Of a DNA stretch of 15,525 bases, positions 1 through 9,400 are shown piece by piece; the stretch's first letter is position 1, and the number at the start of each line of letters is the position of its first letter. The stretch comes from JBBQAA01 sp038276395 (GTDB lineage: Bacteria > Actinomycetota > Thermoleophilia > Solirubrobacterales > Solirubrobacteraceae): positions 1 to 15,525 of the forward strand of contig JBBQAA010000014.1 in NCBI GenBank assembly GCA_038276395.1. The letters are read 5' to 3'. Made by a program: the position numbers and the translations under genes. Under the pieces are notes generated by a model. It ran no database searches. It was not told the DNA's origin and worked only from the letters and a program-made list of their open reading frames with translations.

Positions 1-35
1 GCGACCACCGATCGGTCCGACAGATCGTGCACCAT
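1..35 (-). CDS. Start of an unidentified gene, cut by the window edge
   Basis: An ATG at 35-33 on the minus strand opens a frame reading MVHDLSDRSVV before the window ends. It is called a gene start because a strong Shine-Dalgarno sequence, AGGAGGT at 49-43, lies about 8 bases upstream of the ATG. Eleven residues are too few to assign a family. It lies downstream of, and in the same direction as, the amt-PII-pucR genes, so it could be a fourth member of that transcript. Its ribosome-binding site is inside the 3' arm of a long hairpin, which suggests controlled translation. Confidence 0.5.
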   Translation of the reverse strand, partial: MVHDLSDRSVV

Positions 36-40
36 GTAGG

Positions 41-103
41 TGACCTCCTGAAGCAGGCCCGCCGTCGCCCGTAACGACAGCTTTCTGCCTGCTCAGGAGG
101 TCA
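41..103 (-). promoter_or_regulatory. Long hairpin that buries a ribosome-binding site
   Basis: On the minus-strand transcript, UGACCUCCUGAGCAGGC (103-87) pairs with GCCUGC-U-UCAGGAGGUCA (58-41): 17 base pairs with one bulged U. The 28-base centre can form a second small stem, CUGUCG with CGACGG. The 3' arm contains the AGGAGGU of the gene starting at 35, so the folded RNA would block translation. The hairpin could also act as the terminator of the upstream operon, but no run of U follows it. The structure is seen directly; the function is inferred. Confidence 0.55.
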
Positions 104-161
104 TTTCACCTCCCGGACCGGACGACTCCGCCCACCCAACCGGTGGATCGAGGCTAAGTCC

Positions 162-1363
162 CTACCGGGGCAGCCGCGGCTCGATGATGCGATACGCCTT
201 GAGCCCCAGCCCCAGGCGCTCGCGATCCTCGCTCGAGCCGGGGTCGAGGCCCGAGAGCTCGCGGATCCGCTCGAGCCGTAGGCGACCGTGTGGCGGTGGG
301 CGAAGATCGCCCCCGCCGTCGCGTTCATCGAGCCGTTGTGCTCGAGGTAGGACTCGAGCGTGCCCACGAGCTCGGTCCGGTACTGCGCGTCGTAGGCGAC
401 GAGGGGGGCGACGGTGTCCTCGTAGAAGGAGTGGACCTCCTCGGGGTGGGAGGCGAGCACGCGGAAGAGGAGGCGGTAGGTCGAGGCGCCGGCCTCCTCG
501 GTCATCGCCACCGCCGAGCGGGAGACGACGTCGAGCACGAGCTCGGCCTCCTGCACGGCGCGCCCGAGATCCTTGGGGTCGGCGCGGAAGGAGGAGATGC
601 CGACCGTGCCGTGGCGCTCGAGGCGCGCCGAGAGCTTCCGCGCCGCGGCGAGCGTCGCGTCCGGCGCGCCGCCGAGCACCGGCAGGATCGCCACGACGCG
701 GCCCTCGACGCGCTCGGCGATCGCTCCCGGGCAGGTGTCGACGATCGTGGCGATGACGAGCCGCGGACGCTCGGCCGTCAGCTCGGCGCAGAGCGCGACC
801 GCGCCGCCGGAGATGTCGCAGCCCAGGCGCGCGGCCCGGCGCACGAGCTCGTGCGGGTCGAGGTCCGGCCGGCCGCGGAGCTCCTCGAGGAACGTCCCGC
901 GCAGGTTCTGCTCGGCCTCCTCCCGGGCCTCCTCGATGGCCATCTCGGTCAGGCAGGCGACGGCCGCTAGGTGCAGGAACTCCGCCGCGTGGGGCTCGGC
1001 GGGCCGCCCGCCCTCCTCGAGCAGCAGCACCGCGCCCGCGGGCTCGTCGCCCGAGCCGATCGGCACCTCGGCGGCGATGCCGTCGGGCACCGGCGCCGGG
1101 CGGTCGGAGAGGCGCGCCTTGACGTAGGCCGCCAGCCGCTCGACGCCCTCGCTCTCCGGGGCGCGCACGGCGATTCCGTGGCGGGGGATGACGATGGCCA
1201 CCGGGGACCCCGCCGCGGAGGCGGCGAGGCCGACGACGGGACCCAGTCCGTCGCCGGCCAGCACCGCGTCCAGCATCCGCAGGTGGACCCCCCGGAGCTT
1301 TCCGACGAGAGCGGGAGGGGACTCGTCGGATCGCTCGAGCGGGGCGTCCACCGCGCGGATCAC
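162..1363 (-). pseudogene. PucR/CdaR-type transcriptional regulator with a frameshift
   Basis: The intact frame would give a regulator of about 400 aa with a GGDEF-like middle segment and a C-terminal helix-turn-helix of the PucR (HTH_30) type. The signature LESYLEHNGSMNATAGAIF is followed by HRHTVAY at residues 356-362. There the frame breaks. The expected continuation, RLERIRELSGLD...IIEPRLPR with a TAG at 164-162, lies in another frame. Codons read TAC GGCTCGAG where TAC CGG CTC GAG is expected, so one base is missing near 276-278. As read, translation runs through an unrelated tail to a TGA at 103-101. The break is inside the recognition helix, so DNA binding should be lost unless this is a sequencing error. 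The GTG start at 1363 overlaps the PII stop (GTGA), implying translational coupling. PucR-family proteins often control nitrogen-source genes, which fits the operon. The family call is firm; loss of function is uncertain. Confidence 0.8.
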
Positions 1364-1731
1364 GCGAGCGTTTCCGCCGCGTCCGTGTGCGCCTGGAGGG
1401 TCTCCTCGCCGGATTCGCCGGTGCGGATCCGGTAGGCCTCCTCGACGGGGAGCAGAAAGATCTTCCCGTCCCCCACCTCGCCGGTCCGCGCGTGCTTGAG
1501 GATCGAATCCACGATCACCGGCACGTCGTGGTCGGCGACCACGCACTCGATCTTCACCTTGGGCCGGAGGTAGTTCGTCAGCGACGACCCCCGGTAGCTC
1601 TCCGTGATGCCCTTCTGGCGGCCGGAGCCCTTGACCTCGGTGACCGAGATGGAGGGGAACCCCTTCTCGAGCAGCTCGGTCCGGATCGGCTCGAACGCCT
1701 CGTGGCGCACGTAGGCGGCGACCATTTTCAT
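1360..1731 (-). CDS. glnK: PII nitrogen regulatory protein (GlnB/GlnK family), T-loop Tyr51 absent
   Basis: A 123-aa cytoplasmic PII trimer subunit that senses ATP/ADP and 2-oxoglutarate and, in the Amt-linked GlnK subgroup, plugs the ammonium channel. Alignment by eye to E. coli GlnB is ungapped: VTEVKG, RQKG at 38-41, YRG at 46-48, PKVKIE at 57-62, TGEVGDGKIF at 83-92 and RIRTGE at 101-106. Q39, K58, K90, R101 and R103, which are ligand-binding positions, are kept. Residue 51, the tyrosine that is uridylylated in enterics and adenylylated in corynebacteria, is leucine, in the stretch SSLTNYLR; Tyr54 is the nearest tyrosine. A tail of about 11 residues extends past the usual end. The ATG overlaps the amt stop (ATGA) and follows an AGGAGG. 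Gene order amt-PII argues for glnK rather than glnB. The family is certain; regulation without covalent modification is inferred. Confidence 0.93.
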   Translation of the reverse strand: MKMVAAYVRHEAFEPIRTELLEKGFPSISVTEVKGSGRQKGITESYRGSSLTNYLRPKVKIECVVADHDVPVIVDSILKHARTGEVGDGKIFLLPVEEAYRIRTGESGEETLQAHTDAAETLA

Positions 1732-3224
1732 ACCGTCACCTCCTTGGTCGTGGGCACGGGCTGTCGGTCCCCGCCGGGCGCGGCGCGGCCCGAGGGCACG
1801 GCGCCGTAGCCGACGAGCTCGGGCGCCGGGATGAACTGCTCCGGGTACCCGTACATGCCGTGCTCGGAGATGTCGAGCCCGGCGTCCTCGTCCTCCTCCG
1901 ACACGCGCAGCCCGTACGTCATCTTGATCGCCCAGAAGGTCCCGTAGGAGAACGCGAACACGAAGATGAACGTGGCCGTGACGCCGACGATCTGGGAGAG
2001 GAGCTGCTTCAGCGAGCCGTTGTAGACGAGGCCCGCCTGCCCGACGGCGTTGTGAGCGGCGAGGCGCGGCGCGGTGAAGATCCCGCAGGAGATTGTCCCC
2101 CAGATGCCGGCCAGGCCGTGCGCCGAGAGCGCGCCCACCGGATCGTCGATGTACTTGTCGATCGTGACGACGCCGTAGACGACGATGATGCCGGCGATCG
2201 CGCCGATGATCGGCGCTGCCCATAGCTCCACGTAGCCCGAGGGCGCGGTGATGGCCACGAGCGCCGCGATGGCGCCGTTGCCGGCCATGCCGATGTCGAT
2301 CTTCTTCGTGCGGAGGTACATCACCAGGACCGCGGCGAGCACGCCGGCGCAGGCCGCGAGCTGCGTGACGACCACGACCTCGGGGAAGCGGCCGTCGAGC
2401 GCGTTCAGCGTCGAGCCCGGGTTGAAGCCGAACCAGCCGAGCCACAGGATCAGGATCCCGAGCCCGAACAGCGGCATGTTGTGGCCCGGGATCGCCCGCG
2501 GCTTGCCCTGCGCGTCGTACTTGCCCTTCCGCGGGCCGAGCAGGAGCAGCGCCGCGAAGGCGCCCGTCGCCCCGATGAGGTGGACGACCGTCGAGCCGGC
2601 GAAGTCCTGCATGCCGGGCAGGCCGAAGAACCCGGAGGCGAGCCAGCCGCCGCCGAAGATCCAGTGGGAGACGATCGGGTAGATGACCGCGGCGAAGACG
2701 ATCGCGTAGATCACGTAGACGCCGAACTTGATGCGCTCGAGCGTTGTGCCCCAGACGATGGCCAGCGAGACGGCGCAGAAGACGAACTGGAAGAACCAGA
2801 GGGTCTCGACGGTCACCCCGCCCGAGGGATAGGCGAGCGGGAAGTTCGACCCGGCGTTGGCGCCGTTGACGAAGAACCCGTGGGTGCCGAGGATCTTGTT
2901 GCCCACGCCGAAGGCGAAGGCGAACCCGACGGCCCAGTAGGCCAGGCCGGCGATCGAGAAGTTCGTGAGGATCTTGGCCACGACGGAGCCCGCGTTCTTG
3001 CCGCGGACGAAGCCGATCTCGAGGAAGGCGAAGCCCGCCTGCATGAACATCACGAGCACGCCGGCGACGATCACCCAGATCGAGTTGATGCCGATGGCCT
3101 GCGGCAGGCCCTGCTTCGATTCGGCGACCTTGAGCGTGTCGCCGTCGGCCAGCGCGAGCGCGGGGATCAGCAGCAGGAGCAGAAGGGCCAGCGGCACGGC
3201 GCGGGCCCAGACCGATCTCTTCAT
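1728..3224 (-). CDS. amt: Ammonium transporter, Amt/MEP/Rh family
   Basis: A 498-aa integral membrane channel for ammonium uptake. Residues 1-26 look like a cleavable signal peptide (charged start, poly-Leu core, ALA then DG), as in AmtB. About 11 hydrophobic segments follow. Family marks are the FFQF segment near the Phe gate (144-147), DFAGSTVVH with Asp207 and the first pore histidine His215, and GALSAHGLAGIWG with the second pore histidine His369. The cytoplasmic tail contains GLDISEHGMYGYPE (449-462), the conserved C-terminal element through which Amt proteins couple their subunits and meet PII. A further tail of about 35 residues is rich in Pro and Gly. The start has a GGAAGGA-type ribosome-binding site. 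The stop overlaps the PII start, so the two are co-translated. It is divergent from the glutamine synthetase gene. Somewhat long for the family because of the signal peptide and tail. Confidence 0.96.
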   Translation of the reverse strand: MKRSVWARAVPLALLLLLLIPALALADGDTLKVAESKQGLPQAIGINSIWVIVAGVLVMFMQAGFAFLEIGFVRGKNAGSVVAKILTNFSIAGLAYWAVGFAFAFGVGNKILGTHGFFVNGANAGSNFPLAYPSGGVTVETLWFFQFVFCAVSLAIVWGTTLERIKFGVYVIYAIVFAAVIYPIVSHWIFGGGWLASGFFGLPGMQDFAGSTVVHLIGATGAFAALLLLGPRKGKYDAQGKPRAIPGHNMPLFGLGILILWLGWFGFNPGSTLNALDGRFPEVVVVTQLAACAGVLAAVLVMYLRTKKIDIGMAGNGAIAALVAITAPSGYVELWAAPIIGAIAGIIVVYGVVTIDKYIDDPVGALSAHGLAGIWGTISCGIFTAPRLAAHNAVGQAGLVYNGSLKQLLSQIVGVTATFIFVFAFSYGTFWAIKMTYGLRVSEEDEDAGLDISEHGMYGYPEQFIPAPELVGYGAVPSGRAAPGGDRQPVPTTKEVTV

Positions 3225-3225
3225 T

Positions 3226-3240
3226 CCAGGTCCTTCCTGG
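3226..3240 (-). promoter_or_regulatory. Small hairpin presenting the amt ribosome-binding site
   Basis: Directly before the amt ATG the minus strand reads CCAGG-AAGGA-CCTGG: a 5-bp stem whose 5-base loop is the Shine-Dalgarno core AAGGA. A stem this short would not block a ribosome strongly, but it could expose the site or serve as a binding target for an RNA-binding protein. It may be chance in GC-rich DNA. Confidence 0.3.
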
Positions 3241-3308
3241 GTCGGGGAGATGTACGCAGGCCAGTCTCCGGGTCAGCCGGAGCCGATCCCTCGTCCCGAT
3301 GTCGGAGA

Positions 3309-3391
3309 TTCGCCCGCCGCGGTTCGACCGGCGGTCGAGGACCCGACCGCGGGGCGAAACGGACGCCCCCCGGCTTTGTCCACGCGGACAA
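3309..3391. promoter_or_regulatory. Inverted repeats in the amt/glnA divergent promoter region
   Basis: Three nested or adjacent dyads lie here. TTCGCCC-GC-CGCGGT (3309-3323) pairs with ACCGCG-GGGCGAA (3346-3358) with a 2-base bulge. Inside it is TCGACC-GGC-GGTCGA (3324-3338). Separately, TTGTCC-ACGC-GGACAA (3376-3391) is a perfect 6-bp dyad centred about 30 bases upstream of the glnA -10 box. The 202-base gap between the divergent starts (3225-3426) contains no gene. These are likely operator sites shared by the two nitrogen transcripts; which protein binds is not known. A GlnR-type GTNAC box was not recognised. Confidence 0.4.
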
Positions 3392-3413
3392 CCGAGGCCC
3401 GCGGGACCGCCGG

Positions 3414-3419
3414 TAGGGT
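3414..3419 (+). promoter_or_regulatory. -10 box of the glutamine synthetase gene (leaderless)
   Basis: TAGGGT matches the actinobacterial -10 pattern TANNNT and is followed by 7 bases and then the ATG at 3427. No Shine-Dalgarno sequence precedes the ATG. This spacing predicts that transcription starts at or next to the start codon. No clear -35 hexamer is seen. Confidence 0.5.
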
Positions 3420-3426
3420 CCCGCGC

Positions 3427-5583
<2,157 letters not shown>

Positions 5584-5609
5584 CCGCCGGGGCGCGGTCG
5601 GTCCGGGGG

Positions 5610-6013
5610 GGACGGCGCGCCGCGGGGTGGGCTGCAGCCGTCTGTAGCCCGCCCGCGCGGTGTCGGCGTACCACTCCCCCCGGTCGACCCAGAAGCCGAG
5701 CCGATACCGCTTCGCGCGCGAACCGGGACCGGTGGGACTCGATCGTGCCCACGTCGAGATAGCCGAGCACGACGCGGCGCCCGTGGGCGCGTAGCGCGGC
5801 GATCTGGGGCGCCGTGGCCTCCTCCCCGTCGACGACGAGGAGGTCGTAGCGGGCGTAACGCCACACCAGCCGGGCGGGCGAGCCGGCCAGGGCGCCGTCC
5901 CCGATGGCGAAGGCCCAGGTGTGCACCCGGCGCAGGCGCGGCGCGTGCGGAGCCGCGCCCGCGGCCGCAGTGAGCGCCATGAAGACGACGAGCAGGAGGG
6001 CAGGGCGCCGCAT
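5610..6013 (-). pseudogene. Broken endo-alpha-1,4-polygalactosaminidase-like gene (GH114/TM1410 type)
   Basis: From an ATG at 6013 a secretion signal (MRRPALLLVVFMALTAAAGA) is followed by TWAFAIGDG, YDLLVVDG (57-63 region) and VVLGYLDVGTIESHRSRF (81-98). This is the start of the (beta/alpha)8 fold of GH114/polygalactosaminidase-like secreted proteins, recognisable by the GYL(D/N)VGTIE strand. The frame is lost in a CGCGCGCG run at 5713-5720. In the shifted frame homology resumes as AKRYRLGFWVDRGEWYAD and AGYRRLQPT, then ends at about 5617, and the next feature is the 3' end of the glutamine synthetase. Roughly the C-terminal half, including the usual FDGLFLDN-type strand, is absent. Two lesions make real decay likely. 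The family is recalled from motifs, so the substrate is not certain. Confidence 0.65.
5621..5657 (+). terminator. Hairpin after the glutamine synthetase gene
   Basis: GGGCTGCAG (5629-5637) and CTGTAGCCC (5642-5650) pair around a 4-base loop with one G-U, and the stem continues with CGCGGGG against CCCGCG to 5621/5657 with one bulge. It starts 37 bases after the stop. There is no T-run, as is common in GC-rich actinobacteria, so it is a probable rather than a classical terminator. It overlaps the tail of the broken gene on the other strand. Confidence 0.4.
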
Positions 6014-6081
6014 GGGCGGGGAGTTTGCCGCGTCGGGCCTGCGGGCACCACCATTCTGTACTCCCGAAAGGAGCAGACGAC

Positions 6082-6270
6082 ATGGGTCTCATGGACAAGA
6101 TCACCGGCCGCGCCAAGCAGGCCGCGGGCGACCTCGCCGACGACGCCTCGATGAAGCGAGAGGGCCGGCAGGAGGAGCGCAAGGGCGAGGCCAAGGAGGA
6201 GCTCGGCCGCGCGCAGGACCGCACCGCCGACAAGGCCAACGAGGTCGCGGATCTCGAGCGCAAGACCTGA
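6082..6270 (+). CDS. CsbD-like stress response protein
   Basis: A 62-aa, highly charged, hydrophilic protein starting MGLMDKITGRAKQAAGD and containing the repeated K/E/A-rich helices (GRQEERKGEAKEELG, DKANEV) typical of the CsbD family. These are small abundant proteins of unknown molecular role that are induced in general stress, under sigma-B in Bacillus. The ATG at 6082 is chosen over upstream starts because AAAGGAG (6067-6073) lies 8 bases before it and family homology starts there. It stands alone between a pseudogene on the other strand and metH. A weak GTTT (6023-6026) plus GGGCAC (6043-6048) pair resembles a sigma-B-type promoter but matches only partly. Confidence 0.88.
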   Translation: MGLMDKITGRAKQAAGDLADDASMKREGRQEERKGEAKEELGRAQDRTADKANEVADLERKT

Positions 6271-6287
6271 AATCGGCCGCCGTTTCT

Positions 6288-6318
6288 GCAATTGAGGGCG
6301 CTGTAGGACCTCAACTGC
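6288..6318 (+). terminator. Hairpin downstream of the CsbD-like gene
   Basis: GCAATTGAGG (6288-6297) and CCTCAACTGC (6309-6318) form a 10-position stem with one mismatch and an 11-base loop, 18 bases after the csbD stop. No T-run follows. It is the best terminator candidate in the 142-base gap before metH. Confidence 0.35.
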
Positions 6319-6340
6319 GGGAAGCGGCCGCGGGTTCGCC

Positions 6341-6367
6341 CCCGCGGCGCCCGCGGCGCCCGCGGCC
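6341..6367 (+). repeat. Three tandem 9-bp repeats
   Basis: CCCGCGGCG, CCCGCGGCG and CCCGCGGCC stand head to tail, flanked by GGTTCG (6333-6338) and CGAACC (6367-6372), which are mutual inverted repeats. The block adjoins the metH operator-like palindrome. It could be a slippage product or a structured element; no function is assigned. Confidence 0.6.
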
Positions 6368-6368
6368 G

Positions 6369-6394
6369 AACCTTGCCACGCGCGTGTCAAGGTT
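6369..6394. promoter_or_regulatory. 26-bp palindrome, likely operator for metH
   Basis: Arms AACCTTGCCACGC and GCGTGTCAAGGTT are complementary at 12 of 13 positions with no spacer. The palindrome spans the place where the -35 element of the metH promoter should lie (about 6377-6382 for a -10 at 6400). This is the classical position for a dimeric repressor. No cobalamin or SAM riboswitch was recognised between csbD and metH. Confidence 0.55.
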
Positions 6395-6399
6395 TGAGC

Positions 6400-6405
6400 T
6401 AGCAT
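6400..6405 (+). promoter_or_regulatory. -10 box of metH (leaderless)
   Basis: TAGCAT fits TANNNT and is separated from the metH ATG (6413) by 7 bases. There is no Shine-Dalgarno sequence, which points to a leaderless mRNA. Confidence 0.5.
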
Positions 6406-6412
6406 CGCTTCG

Positions 6413-9400
6413 ATGCGCGACTACCTGCAGGCCGCCCGCTCGCGCACGCTCGTCTTCGACGGCGGGATGGGCGCGACGCTCGAGATGTTCGACCTCACGC
6501 CGGCCGACTACGGCGGCTTGGCCGGCAAGTGCCACGAGGCGCTCGTGCTCCACCGCCCGGACGTCATCGAGGGCGTCCACGCCTCGATGCTCGACGCCGG
6601 CGCCGAGGTGCTCGAGACCGACACCTTCCAGGCCTCCCGGCTGAAGCTCGAGGAATGGGGGCTCGGCGAGCACACGCGCGAGATCAACGTGAAGGCCGCG
6701 CAGATCGGCCGCCAGGCCGCGGGCGAGGAGCGCTTCGTCGCGGGCTCGATCGGGCCGACGGGCCACCTGCCCGCCTCGGATGACCCCACGCTCGGTCAGA
6801 TCCGCTTCGGCCAGCTCGTGGAGATCTTCACCGAGCAGGCAGCGGGGCTCGTCGAGGGCGGCTCGGACCTCATCATCATCGAAACCGCGCAGGACATCCT
6901 CGAGGTCAAGGCGGCGATCTTCGGCGCGCGCGCGGCTTTCGACGCCGCCGGCCGCGCCCTCCCCATCCAGGTCAGCGTCTCCCTGCTCCCGAACGGCGGG
7001 AAGATGCTTCTGGGCACGCCCATCGACGCGGTCCTGACGACGCTCCAGGCGCTGCGGGTCGACGTCGTCGGGCTCAACTGCTCGACCGGCCCCGAGGACA
7101 TGCGTGACGCGATCCGCTACCTGGGCGAGCACGCCGCGACGCCGGTGCACTGCATCCCCAACGCCGGGATCCCCCACCAGGGCCCCGACGGCGAGACGAT
7201 CTTCCCCGAGCAGCCGGGGCCGCTGGCCGACGCCCTCGGCGAGTTCGTCGAGCGTTACGGGGTCTCGATCGTCGGCGGCTGCTGCGGCACGACGCCCGAG
7301 CACATCGCCGCCATCGCCGAGCGGGTCGGGCCCGCCCGCACCCCGGCCCCCCGGCCGGAGCGCGGCGAGCTCGGCCTCTCCTCGATGATCGCCGCCACAC
7401 CGCTCGTGCAGGAGCCGCGCCCGACGCTCGTCGGAGAGCGCGTCAACTCCCAGGGCTCGCGCAAGGCCAAGGAGATGCTCCTCGCCGACGACTACGACGG
7501 GCTCGTGCAGATCGCCGAGGACCAGGTGGAGGGCGGCGCCCACGTGCTCGACCTCTGCGTCGCGCTCACCGAGCGCCAGGACGAGGACGAGCAGATGCGC
7601 GAGACGGTGAAGCGGATCTCGCTGACCCAGCCCGCGCCGGTCCAGGTCGACTCGACCGAGCCCGAGGTCATCCGCACCGCGCTCGAGCAGATCCCCGGCC
7701 GGGCGATCGTCAACTCGGTGAACCTCGAGGCCGGGAGGGAGAAGCTGGACGGCGTCGTCCCCGTCGCGCTCGCCCACGGCGCCGCGCTCATCGCGCTGAC
7801 GATCGACGAGGTGGGGATGGCCAAGACCGCGGAGCGGAAGGTCGAGATCGCCCGGCGGATCCACGACATCGCCTGCGGGGAGCACGGGCTCGACCCCGAG
7901 TCGCTGATCTTCGACTGCCTGACGTTCACGCTGACGACCGGCGACCCCGAGTGGCGCCCGAGCGCGGTAGCGACGATCGAGGGCATCCGCGCGGTCAAGG
8001 CGGCGCTGCCCGGCGTCAAGACCTCGCTCGGGGTCTCGAACGTCTCCTTCGGCGTCGGCCAGCCCGCGCGCGCGGTCCTCAACTCCGTCTTCCTGCACCA
8101 CTGCGTCGAGGCCGGCCTCGACCTGGCGATGGTCAACCCCAACCACATCACGCCCTACGGCGAGATCGGGGAGGAGGAGCGGCGGCTCGCCGACGACCTG
8201 GTGTTCGACCGCGCCGAGGAGGCGCTCGAGCGGTTCATCGTCCACTTCGAGTCGCGCGGCGAGGAGGAGCAGGCCGAGGCCGCCGACCCCACCGCGGGCA
8301 TGGAGCCCGAGGAGGCCCTGCACTTCCACATCCTGCGCCGCCGGAAGGACGGCGTCGAGGGCTGGATCGACGCCTCGGTGAAGAAGATCGGCGCCGTCCC
8401 GACGCTCAACGACGTGCTCCTGCCCGCGATGAAGGAGGTCGGGGACAAGTTCGGCGCGGGGGAGCTGATCCTCCCCTTCGTCCTCCAGTCGGCCGAGGTG
8501 ATGAAGCGCGCCGTCGCGCGCCTGGAGAACTACCTCGATCGGATCGAGGGCTACACCAAGGGCACGGTCGTCCTCGCCACCGTGTTCGGGGACGTGCACG
8601 ACATCGGCAAGTCGCTCGTCAACACGATCCTCAGCAACAACGGCTACACGGTCGTCGACCTCGGCAAGCAGGTCCCGATCGGGACGATCGTCGAGGCGGC
8701 CAAGGAGCACGAGGCGACGGCCATCGGGCTCTCCGCCCTGCTCGTCTCGACCTCCAAGCAGATGCCGCTGTGCGTAGCCGAGTTGCACGAGCAGGGGCTG
8801 GAGTACCCCGTGCTCGTGGGCGGCGCGGCGATCAACCGCGACTTCGGCCGGCGCATCCTCTACCCCGGCGGCAAGGACTCCGAGGAGGTCTACGACCCCG
8901 GGGTCTTCTTCTGCAAGGACGCCTTCGAGGGCCTGGCGACGATGGACAAGCTCGTCGAGCCCGAGGCCCGGCGGGAGATCGTGGAGAGGGTGCGCGCCGA
9001 GGCCCGCGCGTTGCGCGAGAAGGGCCCCGAGCCCGCGGCGCTGCCCACCGACGATGACTCCGTGCGCTCCCCCGCCCGCACCGACACCCCGGTACCGGCG
9101 CCGCCGTGGTGGGGCGCGCGCGAGGTGCCGGTCGACCTCGAGGATGTCTTCCACCATCTCGACACCCACGTGCTGTGGAAGCTCCACTGGGGCGGGCGCG
9201 GGGTGAAGGGCGAAGCGTGGGAGAAGCTCCTGCGCGAGGACTTCCGGCCGCGGCTGGAGCGTATGTGGCGCGAGCAGGACTACCTGCGCCCGCGGGCGAA
9301 GCTCGGCTTCTTCCCGTGCAACGCGGAGGGCAACGAGCTGATCGTGTGGGATCCGGAGGACTTCGATCCCGCCCACCCCCGCGAGCTCGAGCGGCTCGTC

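Noticed and set aside
41..103. Inverted repeat as a transposon end or attachment site
   Set aside because: It is a single structure with a short centre, no target duplication and no recombinase nearby. Its position over a ribosome-binding site explains it better.
2965..3426. Upstream extension of the glutamine synthetase frame
   Set aside because: The added residues have no homology, overlap the amt gene and its promoter, and a -10 box sits just before 3427.
3225..3426. Glutamine riboswitch (glnA RNA) or GlnR box upstream of glnN
   Set aside because: No matching core sequence was recognised, and the predicted transcript has no leader to hold a riboswitch.
6271..6412. Cobalamin or SAM riboswitch before metH
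   Set aside because: No B12-box-like sequence or SAM aptamer core was found, and the -10 box lies 7 bases from the start codon, leaving no leader.
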